Positions 11,501 through 23,100 of a stretch of DNA of 64,000 nt are shown here, in pieces. Source of the stretch: Membranipora membranacea (Eukaryota > Bryozoa > Gymnolaemata > Cheilostomatida > Membraniporidae). The DNA is taken from positions 22,196,001 to 22,260,000 of the forward strand of contig OU612073.1 in assembly GCA_914767715.1 (NCBI GenBank), read 5' to 3'. The stretch's first letter is position 1; every line of letters starts with the position of its first letter. Position numbers and translations under genes: made by a program. The notes below the pieces were generated by a model. The model was not told the origin of the DNA and made no database searches. It saw nothing but the letters and a program-made list of their open reading frames with translations.

Positions 11501-13018
11501 CCAGAATCCCCTGTAAGACGTCTTATTTGTGAATCCACTAGTAAGTACTCTCTTTTACTCATTGATTCTTCCATATTAAAATAATGTAGCAATAAACCCA
11601 TCATGGTTGTTGCTTTTTCCCCCTGCATGAATGCGTAGTACCTCAGTGCAGGGAGAATGGAGAATTCTCCATGCACTGAGGTATATACAATTCCATACCA
11701 TATCAAGGAGTAGTACTAAGGGTTAGTACAAGTTGACAATGAAGCCTGATCAAATTACTAAACTAAGACTATATTATATCATTATATATATATATATATT
11801 GTATCAGAGAGGAGCACCGATGAACACGACAATTGATACCTTAGTATCTTGGATCAGAGGATCGGATATATCCTGATCACTGATAACATCAAAGGGCAAA
11901 CACCATAACACTCAATACTTAGTCAGATAAAGATATCTTATGGTACAATTAAATTTGTTTTGATTTGAGGAGTGATTGGATCAGATATCAATGGCTGACA
12001 TTAGTTACAAACACTATGATGTGTGACAACAAGCTCTAATTCTCACAGTACATCTCACAATCAATGCTTTCATAATAAGAAGGGCATTTTATACACCAAA
12101 TTAATTTAATTTAACTTTAATGATTTTGCAGCCACACTAGCTTATATTAAGACACATGCCAAACAGCTTTTCAGTTGAATTTCAACAGCTTTATAAAAGC
12201 AAGAAAGTAGCTAGTTCACTAGCTACCAAATTAGGTGTTACATAATTGACTTGCTAGCAAATAATATGCAGAGGGTAATTTATGCAGCAGCTACAGCAGT
12301 TTTATGACTCACCTCGGGTTTAATCCTCCCTCTCCTCTGTTTACAGTGACAGAGACATAATAGTCGCTTTATCTCAGACTCACCGACCAACTCATCCTCT
12401 CTATTCTCATCTGTAAATAAGTCCTAGATCTTAACAGGGCTACCCATAAAAGATTAGAATTTCAATGAAGCTTTGCTAGTCTTTATTAGCCAACGACAAC
12501 CTCCTTCCAAAACAGAGTCCCATCACAAATAAATACCAAAGTGTTATTGGTGGTGGTGGTGGTGGTATTATCTAAGCACAGAGAGTTATTCTATAATATG
12601 ATTGTTATTGATCACTTGCTGACTGATATATTTAATTGGTGTATGACTATCATTAAAATAATGTTTTACTGTTACCTTGAGAAGAAAATCTCAACTGAAC
12701 TCTAGAATTAATAATTAGAGCTATTAGAACTTCTCCGAAGGGGGGGGGGAAGTGGTGCTTCAGACGGGGCATGAGTCTGGGGGTACAGACAATAGTAGAA
12801 CAACCACCAACCAAAATCTGAGTACAAAATGATTAGAGTATCTGTTGCTCACATAGATTTGATGATTGTTGACTTGTTCTAGGTGATGCGCCTAAGGTTT
12901 CATAAGGTCTACCCGACTCAGAGTTTAGTACTACTCCAGGTATAGCTGATGGATGACAGCATTTTTCATCATCAGTAATATTTCTTTTTGATTCTTCATC
13001 AGCCTCCTCTAGGATCAT
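485..13018 (-). CDS. Two-pore channel (TPCN family), 21 exons, C-terminus beyond left edge
   Basis: Endolysosomal cation channel with two six-helix domains. Exons (minus order): 13018-12853, 12410-12313, 10725-10640, 10398-10348, 10188-10063, 9177-9049, 8321-8249, 7882-7772, 7619-7465, 6441-6253, 6021-5871, 4499-4365, 3892-3710, 3428-3289, 2760-2620, 2144-2040, 1903-1864, 1774-1656, 1244-1157 (or 1190), 921-862, 550-485. All junctions keep phase; about 804 codons are visible. S1-S6 of domain I span about residues 144-394. Filter I reads VLLTTENYPEIMLPAF, the TPC hallmark. Residues 396-490 form the inter-domain linker with two EF-hand loops, the second (459-470, DEDGDGYIGTYE) canonical. Domain II has S1 near 512-528, S4 after residue 598, filter II STSNWHELM and S6 ending NLFVAIAIEAF. 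The S5-pore loop of domain I carries N-glycosylation sequons. The donor of the exon ending at 1157 or 1190 is uncertain. I cannot say whether it is TPC1, 2 or 3. Confidence 0.9.
1508..1576. mobile_element. 51-bp near-perfect palindrome flanked by 9-bp direct repeats
   Basis: Positions 1517-1534 (TAGCCTGTCTTGACAAGC) are the exact reverse complement of 1550-1567, and the inner TTGTTC/GAACAA also pairs. The palindrome is flanked on both sides by ATGTAACAG (1508-1516 and 1568-1576). This looks like a tiny foldback element with a 9-bp target-site duplication. It lies in a channel intron. Confidence 0.7.
2452..2612. repeat. (TAC)n microsatellite with interspersed donor-like blocks
   Basis: Trinucleotide array of TAC with five interspersed blocks of the type ACATGTACTTAC or close variants. 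It lies in a channel intron and directly abuts the 5' splice site at 2619. Read on the minus (gene) strand, each block is GTAAGTACATGT, the same sequence as the genuine donor. Short ORFs over it (poly-Leu, poly-Thr, poly-Tyr) are artefacts of the repeat. Confidence 0.95.
4960..5697 (+). mobile_element. 3' end of a non-LTR retrotransposon (reverse transcriptase C-terminus)
   Basis: Frame fragments include EFKLLGVTLDHRLRFHE near 5010 and a 98-residue open stretch at 5162-5458. The latter contains YYKTIIRSLLTYACPAW and IDKLEGIQRRCLKTI, the conserved end of CR1/Jockey-type reverse transcriptases. Stops break the part between them. An AATAAAGTTCATATC segment and an (ATC)n tail at 5678-5697 look like the element's 3' end. 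It is inserted in a channel intron, opposite to the gene. It is a dead 5'-truncated copy. Confidence 0.85.
7080..7139 (-). other. Possible cassette exon of the two-pore channel
   Basis: A 60-bp stretch has a polypyrimidine tract and AG on its upstream side and a GTAAAT donor on its downstream side. Its phase is compatible with both the exon ending at 7465 and the exon starting at 6441. Inclusion would add 20 mostly hydrophobic residues (FTMITYIVLSILTG and following) between the glycosylated S5-pore loop and the pore helix of domain I. Skipping it gives the usual TPC spacing, so the main model omits it. This is inference from splice signals only. Confidence 0.3.
8727..8884. repeat. 14-bp minisatellite, about 11 copies
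   Basis: Nearly perfect tandem copies of GTGAGTGTTTGGAG, with one G-to-A variant unit near 8841. It lies in the channel intron between the exons at 8249-8321 and 9049-9177. The homogeneity suggests recent expansion. Confidence 0.97.
9197..9716. repeat. Compound minisatellite based on GGTCTGAGGGTCAGC
   Basis: About 520 bp of 15-bp units (GGTCTGAGGGTCAGC) mixed with longer units carrying ATGCATTAG. It fills the 3' part of a channel intron, ending about 20 bp from the acceptor at 9178. On the gene strand every unit contains CTGAC, the preferred branch-point sequence. Minus-strand ORFs rich in ADPQT repeats come from this array and are not genes. Confidence 0.97.
11639..11683. repeat. 45-bp palindrome
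   Basis: Arms TACCTCAGTGCA and TGCACTGAGGTA are exact reverse complements, around an inner palindrome TGGAGAATTCTCCA. It lies in a channel intron. It is one of several short hairpins in this window with unrelated sequences. Confidence 0.75.
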
Positions 13019-16000
13019 GTTGCTGGGAGTGTCTTCACCAACAAAACAACAGATAATATTTCATGAACCATATTTAATAGTTTCATTTATTCAATCCACA
13101 TGCTAACGTGGTAATGGTTGTCAGAATGGAGAAGGTTGTCTCTTTGCCGCTAGTTATTCAGTAATATAACCTATACTGATCACTGCGACAGTACGAACCA
13201 GTATTACTGGAGATCGGTAATAAAGAAATCCCACAATTGACTTAACCATCCCAATATAATGTAGAGAACATATGAAGCATGTTCACTATCTCTGCAATTC
13301 GCAGAATAGTAATATAGCATCAGGCCACTGGCTGTAGGTAGATGGAATAAAAAAGGGTGAGTTATATTGTGTAAAATAAATAAAAGATACTCTGGTGAGT
13401 AAACAATAAAGGAGCGTGTACACAGGAACTTGTATGATCACTAGGGCGTTAGGGGAACTGGTAGGAACATATCACTGTTATTCCATGGTTCAAATGGAGG
13501 CTATTTTCAGGGCTGTTCGATCAGAGTCTGGGTTGAAGTCGCGGTAGAGGCAGTTTTTCTTTGAAGTTTAAGCTCAGCTCTATCCATGGAAAAAGATGCA
13601 TACTTCGTAGGCCGGGGCAAGAGGTGACAGCTCAGCTCGATCTAGACCAACCTCAAAATCCACATGGGAAAATGGTAAATGAACATGGTTCTGTGGATAG
13701 TTGCAGTGTAGGCACTCATTTTTTTAATCCTCGACTGCATTAATTTACAATGCCTAAACAATTTACATTACCTGAACTTCCGGGGTAGAGAAGTCATTGC
13801 ATCATCGAGAACAGCTAGATATGAACCGGTAAAAAAATTAAGTAACACTCGTTGACAGGTTTTATGAAGGGGTAAAACTACTGAATAAAAGTGGTTCATT
13901 TGATGATCCCTTTCAATCACTCACACCGCACCACATAAACATAATATGGAGTCAGTTTTGCGAACTGGTACTTTACAATGTGAACATAAGACTTGGATCG
14001 TCTGGGATCAGCATCTGGGATCATAAGGGCACGTATTCTAGCCCAAGTCTCCGCCCACCTCGGAAACTTGGGCTAGATCATGTGGCCTATGTCTGGGATG
14101 GCATCCCAATGTATGTCACTATCTGGGACAATGTCACATTATGTGGACCACCCCGTAGTCTCAATGAATAAGTCTAAGATCAATAAATTCCCCCTGAGAT
14201 AGACACACAGCCACAGGTCTAGTCTAAAACCTGGGACTTTGGCAATGTTTGACTGCCCCCCTTGAGTTTTTGGGGAGTCAAACATTGCCAAAGTCCCAGG
14301 TTTTGGAGTAGACCTGTGCACACAGCAGAATCCTGCAGTCAAATAAATCCAGCATTCACATCATTAACATTGGTTAAACAGGAAATTAAAGATAGAACAG
14401 TGTATTAAAAAGCATCCTTGAGAAAATCTTACCTTCTATGAACAATGGGTAAAGTTCTAACAAGTGCTCTGGCAAGAACAGGCCTCAACCAAACTATTAT
14501 TTTGTCTTGATATAATTTGTCAAGAATTTTGTGCCAACCTACAATAGTTGCACATACTGACTCTCGTGATCTGACTGGGCATGTAGATCACTGATAAACT
14601 AGGTTATCATTACCACAAAGAGAATGTCGTAAGGCTAAGTATGTATCATGCGTGACTTGAATTTGCGCATGTGCAAGAACAGTGAGTTTAGTCTGGGTTC
14701 TAATTGCAATTTTGGTCTGGGCAGATAGGACACCCCCTGCATAAATTGCCAGTCAATTTTAGCTAATAGTGACAATAGAAGATAACTCTTTCTAACAATT
14801 CCGCACGCATTTGTCAGTGTGCCACCAGAGCAGGTAGCCAATCAGATGGCTTCGGAATTCCGAGGCTCAATTTTGCAGAGATCAGCTCATGCCCAGAGCT
14901 GAGCATGCGCAGAATGATATGATAGTTGCATGATTATTTAACCAGACATATATTACCTGCACTCTTATACTTTCAAGCTAACACATTCAGTTTATGGGCC
15001 AAAAGCAATTAGTTCTGAGACGTATCACATACGTCCCGAACTAATGAAGGATATATGTTTAGATTTGAGGCTATAACTTTATGAAACTTTTTTCATTTAT
15101 CCCTAGATTTTATAATGCAGTTAGATCAATTCCTACAAGTAGTTCACAGTAGACCTGCTGCTGGCAATAATAAGTCAACATCATGTCAATTGTCCATCTA
15201 CAGATCCTGTAACAGTAGGTTAGATGTGCAGGTTAGCCAGAAACAAATTTCTTGCAGTTTTAGGTAAAATATTAGGTGGTAAATATTATCTGTAGTTTTG
15301 TACATACATACATTACATGTACTAGTCAATGAACTCCTCTACTCTACCTAGATCATGGTTTACTGTCATCAGGCAGTTTGATGTGAAGATGAATATGCCA
15401 TCATTATGTAACTTCAAGTAGTGATACCGAGATAAAAATAATCTGCTGGCAAATATTTATATTAATGTTTTGTTTGTGTGTGAGATGATCCTACCTATGT
15501 GATTGCTAAAAAACCCCAAAGGCCTACACTACAGCATGAGTGAGAGGATGTTCTTTAGGGTTTCTTGAATGTAATTTTTGATATATATAAAGGCTGGGAC
15601 GGTTAACGATTTACTGCAACTTTCCTGTAGGAGCTGTCACCTGTGTAAGGCTCATTGCCACCTCTTATATTAAGTCCTGAAAAGATCAGAGGACCAGTCA
15701 CTTCCTTGCGACTGGTGCATTGGCGTGCTGTGACTAAGGAAGTCTGGTGAACCAGGGCTTAGCATGGATGTTTTTGACACAGATTTGACTTGAGTCGCTG
15801 TAAGGTAGTCTTGAGGCCTAGTGCTGACCCAGATCATCTCACTACCCTGTAATCATTAATCGACTTGAGTGGATATCAGTGCACATGATGCCTAAACCTT
15901 TTGATTTTACATGGATCTCTGAGATATTTTTACACATAACCTGTAGTTAGTAATTAAAATGTAATTACTCCCAACCAAGGCTTTCTACATTGATAATGAC

Positions 16001-17083
16001 TGAGTCATTATTATAATTACAGAATGTTATTCCATGTGTATTTATCTCCTCTAGCCAGAAAAATAGCACACTATTTAAGTTAAAACTTTGAAAAGGTGGG
16101 GTGCAAACATTTGCATTGATCTGGGAACTGGCGCGTTCTGGGCTGTCTCTGACACATAGTCGGAAAACCCTGACTGGCATTCTGGGATGCCATCGGCTTA
16201 GCCGGGAAACCCATGACTGGTGGTATTCCACTACTTATATCGAGCACACAATCATACAGATCGTTTACAAGCCATTACTACTAACTTGCTCAATCTATCT
16301 GACCTAACAAGGTTACACACTAATCATACACCATTGGTATCCATTCCAATCATTCTCTCACCTGGACATACTGACTGACACACTTGGCATCTATCTCTCT
16401 GGGAAATATTATTTACATCTAAACCCTCTTGCATACTGATTCAAACCTTAGCACTGGGCTAAGTTGGACCACCTTGCTACTGCATTTAACCATGTATCAC
16501 AATCTCATGTGATGCACCTTACAGAACTGGGTTATTTCTGTTGTCACTACGATACAGATGCCTAGTCTGATGATTGGTTCTTTGCAGTGATCAGCTTATT
16601 GCTTGACTTATATTGCATCAATATACAGCTCATCAAAATTGCCACACACTATAGATGCAAGGGAGATCTTTCAAAGTTCAGAGAATACAGAAGGACATAA
16701 AATTACGCCTGACATTGTATCACAGGAAGACAACCTGCACCCATTTCTAAATATGAGGTGTTTGTTATGATGCAATGCACAATTAAATCACAGTCAACTA
16801 GCCCTACAGACAAACCATATATATTATATAGATATTATTGTTTATTTCATTGGTACCAGTATAATGAATGATGATAATATATGAATATATGATCTAGCTG
16901 TATTGTCACTGACATGACTGATGACATGAATATGTCGGTGACATGGCATTATTTTACACTCTGTGTGAATCCGTAAAGTAACTAGCTCACATGCTGCAGC
17001 CACTGTTCTGTTTTATAGAATGTAGTGCAGATCTCACAGGAAAGCTGGAGTTTAACGAGAATCTCACAAGTCAACTGAATCTC
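13019..17083. other. Intergenic region between divergent channel and transporter genes
   Basis: No convincing exon was found. It presumably holds both promoters and untranslated exons. It contains palindromes at 14038-14076 (CTAGCCCAAGT arms), 14212-14318 and 15009-15044 (arms TTAGTTCTGAGACGTAT and ATACGTCCCGAACTAA). Open stretches such as 15965-16307 overlap on both strands and show no homology or splice context. Confidence 0.6.
14212..14318. mobile_element. Foldback element, about 48-bp arms
   Basis: The left half (CACAGGTCTAGTCTAAAACC and following) and right half (ending TTTTGGAGTAGACCTGTG) are near-exact reverse complements, with a short T-rich loop. A single arm of the same family occurs at 30130-30185. 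It is non-coding, so it can only be a non-autonomous element or foldback repeat. Confidence 0.8.
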
Positions 17084-17114
17084 ATGTACTTTGTATCGTC
17101 CTGTAACTACTGAT

Positions 17115-20100
17115 ATGGCTGAGGGTGAGGTCGATCCTTCAGTGACTACAGCACTGCTAGATAACGGAGGAGGAGATACAAAGCTCAAAGGTGAAGAGAG
17201 GGAACAACCTTTCAAGTCTTCGACAGACAAAAACCGACCAGCTACTAAGGTAAATTTTGTAGATCAACTAGCATGCACCATTTTTGACCCTTAGTGGTAA
17301 TTAGTTGTCCAAATAACTCAGATGTTTACTGTATCAGAACGCTACTAGTAAAGCCGCTAGCTACGTGAATGATACAACGTTAGGATGTAAAATAGACTTT
17401 ACTGTAACAACATCAGTAGTCTTGTTATCCTGAAACATGAATTATACATTTAACCGTGCGAAAATAATAATGTCAGTGAGAAAAACAACATGATGATGTA
17501 AGAACTAAACTGCCTTGATGGGAATTAGTAGACAGGTTTCACAAAAAACACTGTTTTAAATGTTTTGCCAATGAAGACAAAAAACCGTTCTTATATTAAA
17601 ACAAAGTAAAGTAACAGTTTGGCATGACATCATTAAATGAAAAATGAGCTCTAAATATTATTAGGACCTATAAGAACCCACACATGATGGGGGGGGGGGG
17701 GGCTAAATAAGATTGCCAAAAATGGTCATATTCTTTGATGAGCCTGAGTACGGTATTATTTCTGATGCCACAGAAAATGCTGATATTGTGTGTATAGTGA
17801 TGCATATGACACTAGGCCTATCACAATAAACATTTTGATAGTCTTGGTGCATATGTAACAGCTTTAATTAACTGCATAATAATAAGAAACGTTTGGCACT
17901 ATAATGTTAAGCTGTCAGCTAAGAGATGTTTCCTGTTCACTGTGTCCTCTTGGTGACTAATGAAAGACGCCAGTAGAGAAAACTTCCCAGCATTGTATTG
18001 AATATGAAAGCCTCGTAGTCTTGTAATGAAATGCAATATGATTGTACTGACAACATTGACTAGTTGAAGTTGTCCCCTTTCTTGGTAGGGGTAGACAATT
18101 TAGTAGTACATCTTCTCAAATTAGAAAATCACTAGATGCAATGCAGAATTACCACATTTAGCAAGCTGAGTAGGCAAGATGGTTGAGGGCAAGGTTTTGG
18201 AATACTCTGATTCAGGTCCTATGCATTGCTAAGAAGACTCATTTGATTTAGCCTTTGTGTGCATCTCGTTCTAGTAAGGATAGTCCAGAATCATAGTAGA
18301 ATGTAAAGTAACCATCTGCCTCATCAATAAAATGCATAAGTGGTCATTGCTATTAATTCATTACCACTACATACTAACTGGGTTATAGAGTCCTCAGATA
18401 GGTAAACTACATTGATCATCAGTTAAAGGATTTGCCGATGTTATGTGCATGGTAAGTGCATGGCAGTAAAAAAACCACCACATTGAAATGACACATCTTG
18501 AATTGATTATTGAAGGACCGGAAAAAGATTGATTAACTATTCTATATTTGGAGTTTTTTTATAAAATGTCATTCATTGTATTTTGACCCTGGCACTTTTC
18601 ATACCAGCAACAAACGGGAAATCATACAATCTGGTTTAATAATGTGCATATCGATTAATAGCGGTTTCAAACTGACAACATTATCTCTTCTGAGATTTGG
18701 ATAACCATTCTTATCTGAGTTTAGCTTGAGTTCCTGATTTCATCACCTGGGTTCCTGCCAGACCCCCACACTCAATGTTATTCCTTAGGATGTTGATCTC
18801 TGTAAACACAACATATGCTGGTAACTACTGCTAAGCACATGGTAACTCTAGTCAGCTGTGCTCAGTCACCGAAGACACCGCACCACACCGCTAGTTTTAT
18901 AACCAAATTCTGTAAAAGTCATAACTTGATGGGATTTTAATTTTGAGTAAGATTTAGATTTTGTCAACAAGAATCATGACTAAGGCTTCCTCCGACAGCA
19001 CTGCTGCCATTCATGATGATTCAACAAAACAGGTAAATACAGATAACGTCTGCTTAATTTCAGAATTCTGATAGGGAGGTTGTTAAACTTTCTGCATTAC
19101 AATTTTGCTTTGTTTTTAAATTCTTCTTCATACTACTCTTTTTCGTCAACGAACTCTTAAATTTTTGATTGTCCTTTATATGGGTTAATGCAAGAGTTAA
19201 TTATTCACTGTTACATTATTGTGTTTGCTAGTACCAATCTTGTTGTACCAGATGCGATTGCCGAAGCAATTTTGAACTTAGAGACAGGGGCTTCCTATCA
19301 CGCCAGTGTATCTTAGTTGGGTTTCATAAGTATGTCACCTGTCTCGCCGATCAATTTTTCTTGCAAGGCCCCACCCTTCGTTAGCATTATGAAGGCTGTT
19401 CTTTCAGTCTAACTAAATGCAGCATTGACATTTAAAAACCGATAGACCTGTTATATTTTCTTAAACTCAATATTAACCTAGCGCACAGTTTGTTATTCTT
19501 GTGCTAGCAGAATTCTGGTGCATGTTATACCTCACCTTGACTTCATGGACTTCTGATCTATTTCAGTACAACATATACATCGTTGCATCATATTATACAG
19601 TTGAGTTTCTAAGCGGGCATAAGTTGTCTGCCCCGTTCAGTCAGCTTATTTGTATCTTTATATCATGACACAAAATTGGTATGCCCATAAGTTTCAGTAA
19701 GTCCGGCTTTACCTCAATGCTGGTACTTATGAAACTGGCGCTTATGAAATCACATTTTTGTGGCTCATTTAGTGAGCTAGCGTTACCTAAATTAAGTATA
19801 ACCTGTACAGGTTGTCTGTCAGGTCTGTTTGTTTACATACTTTACTGATAGTGCCCTATAGATAAGATGCCAATATATTATTATAAAAGCCCACCATATT
19901 AAGTATGGTGAGCTTAAAATAAATATCCTAGTATCAGTATCAGTATCGGTAGGTGTCTTTCCGGTCAATTTTATTCGGAAAGTAACTCACAGAGATAACA
20001 GGTTGCTCTGGTAGCATATTGACTATGAATGGAAGCCAGTGAAACCTGTCCCATTCATATCATATCCCCTCTGTTGATTCTGATAATTATAATTAGGATG

Positions 20101-23100
20101 TAAACAGAAATCATGTATTATGAGTAAGCAAGCTTTGAACAAGTCTAATTTTGTCTTGTACCCCCCCCCCCCCCTCTCTCTCGCAGTCACATGATGTCAT
20201 GTCATGTTCATCAAATTTATTAATGGAATTCCTGAAAGGGTAAAGGAAAGTCTTATACCATCTCATATACTAATTTGAGTCTTTACTTCCAATTACAAGC
20301 AAAAAAAAACACCATTATCTGTTTGGCTAATGAAATTGAACTTTTTGTCGTTAAAATCACTACCCATCCAAGTAAAGGGTCCCCTGCCCATTAGTTTCTG
20401 CAACCTGCCAAGGAGTGTTTGTCAAAGTGTCCATGATTATTATGTTCAAAGTAGGGTAGTGTACATCTGTAGAAACTTGTACCAGCATATTAATCTCTTC
20501 TGCATATTTGTCTCTTTTGCTTACAGGGAAGATTGACATGTATATTAGCTCTGTCAGTGTTTGCCAGTGTGATTGGATGCTCATTCCAGTTCGGTTTTCA
20601 AACAGGAGTGCTGAATACTCCCCAAAAGGTAACAACCCTTTTTCACTATTATCTGTATTTTTCGATAACATCCCTTGAGCCAAGGAGTTGCCTCTAACTC
20701 CTTGCTTGAGCATACCTTGCAAAAATTACCTGGATTATCGAAGTTGAAAAGGGCACAGGGATGATTTCAAATATAATCTTGCACTATTCATTGCTGTAGG
20801 ACCAAGGTTTTTGTCATGATTCCAACGCATGTATCAATGATTATGACCATTGGTCATCAGGAGATAGTTTGTGCAAATATTTTCCTGTTGGTCGTGCCCT
20901 GTCTTTGTTTGCCAAGTTTATCCATAATTAACTAACAGATATACAATGATAGGCTTATCATATCTCTTATATGTATAATATGGGCCTGTAGTCCACATGG
21001 GCCTCCATGTGGTATAGTCAAAAAAGGATGTCGGTCCAATGATGGAGAAATTCGCTCTTTAGCGCTGTTATGAAACCCCTGAAATGGTTCTTGTTTAACT
21101 GTATGGTACATATGGCTTCAATGGGTCCTTAATCTCAGCTAGATGACTCAACAACGTTTTCATCATTGGGGGCCTATTGTATTGTATTATTGTATTTTTT
21201 ATATTTTTATTTGATTGACAGTTGCTCCAGGATGAGTTTAAGTATAAGTTTGGTAGATATAACTCCACGTCTCCAGACGTCCTGACAGATGATCAGACAC
21301 GCCTTCTCTGGTCTATCACAGTATCTATATTCGGGGCTGGTGGTGTTATCGGAGGATTCACTGGTAGTTATATCGCAACTAAGCTTGGCAGGTACGGCGA
21401 GATCAGACATGTACAAACCTTACCCTCTCACTACTTCACACTCTACACACTCACGTGTAGATGGCCTATTTGTGCACAAAAAATTGTTAGCAAAATATTT
21501 CATCCATATGGCCCAAGCTACTTCCAAGTGATACCTGATTGGTCTTTCCTCCAATAGATGGAGTATAGTTTTCTAATTTTCATCTATAAGAACGGCAGTT
21601 TAATATGGAAGCACTCATTGAAGCCTAGCATATCAAATGATCATAAAAAAGTCAGGGTAATATTCAATAATATTCCCATCTCAATTTCCCCACAACATTC
21701 AGAGCATTATATTAAGGATATGGGACCTGTAAAGACTTGTACACCCGCATACTCTGACACAATTTTTATATTTTGCTTAATTTCTTGAAGATATGTCCGT
21801 ACATGCTGGTAGCAATCTTTGGTAGTAAGCTGCTTATTGTGCAGCCTCATGTAAGGCGCACAATCACCATGGTGATTGGCTAGAAAAAAATATTCTCAGA
21901 AACCACCCTCCGACTCCATCTAGCCGAATTACTGATAGAGTTGCGTTTCTTGCCACTTTTAACAGCAGTCGCTGCCAGACCAATACAGATGGGGTTCATT
22001 ATCTTCTAAAATCTAAATTAATGCCACTAAGGCGTCACTATAACTTCAACTGTCAGGCTTTGTTAGCCAGCATAATTATAATAACTTTTGGTTTCAGCCA
22101 GAAGTATTCTCATTTCTAGACAGCAGTACATGGCTATGAATTCAATCAATGTACACTATCATATTTTTGATGTGTCATCAAATTATTAAAAGTACATGTC
22201 GCCAAACTTAGACGACCTTGAGTCAGCCTTGTCTCTTATCTAACCGCACGCTAATCTGAGGCCTGGCCTCAAATATTTCATCAGAGTTGATGTTGATGCG
22301 TCACCTAGCCCCCAATGAGAACTGTACACGTACTCACAATGAATGTATTCACACTTGACCCTTGTTTGCCGGCGCAAAATTTTGGAAATGTTCTAGGAAA
22401 TGGTGTTGGGAGATAATGCATGTAAATGATGGTGAGTAGAATACCCTCCAGTTCAATTCTGCCTCAACAGGTCCAAACAATCAAAATTAACATAATTTTA
22501 TGTTTCAAAGTTTTTTTATTTCTCTGATGTTTACCTGTTACAGGAAAAAGATGATGTTAGCAAATAATCTGATATTGGTAGTAGCTGTTGTTTTGATGAT
22601 AATGTCTCGTTACGTCGGAGAGCTCGCTCTATTGGTAGCCGGTAGATTCATCGTCGGAATCCACTCTGGTAAGACAAATGATCTCTTGTCCCAATGAATC
22701 GTATTTGGCAATCAGATAACTAATCTTAAAGTATGTAAATCCGCCCGCCACTCCCTTGTAAAAAACCTTTTACTTTTTTTCTAAGTTGTGACTCTATAAT
22801 GAGAGTATGAAACTGCTGTAAGCCTTCCTTATGCCATGTATATATCAGGTATATACCTAGAGAGACGACCCCTCAAACCTTTCCTGAAGAAGAATTGCTC
22901 AGGTTAAGCCTGGTGCCGAATTGTAGCAAAATTGAAAGATTTTGGGTCTTGCAAGACCTTGCAACAGTTCTGTAATTGAAATTGTGAACCACAAAATCTC
23001 AAGACTGGTAGGACTCATGCAAGAGCCTTGCAAGAATCTTGAGATAGCCCTCTGCAATTGGGCACAAAGCTTTAAAGGACCACCAGGGTTTCAATTCTAT

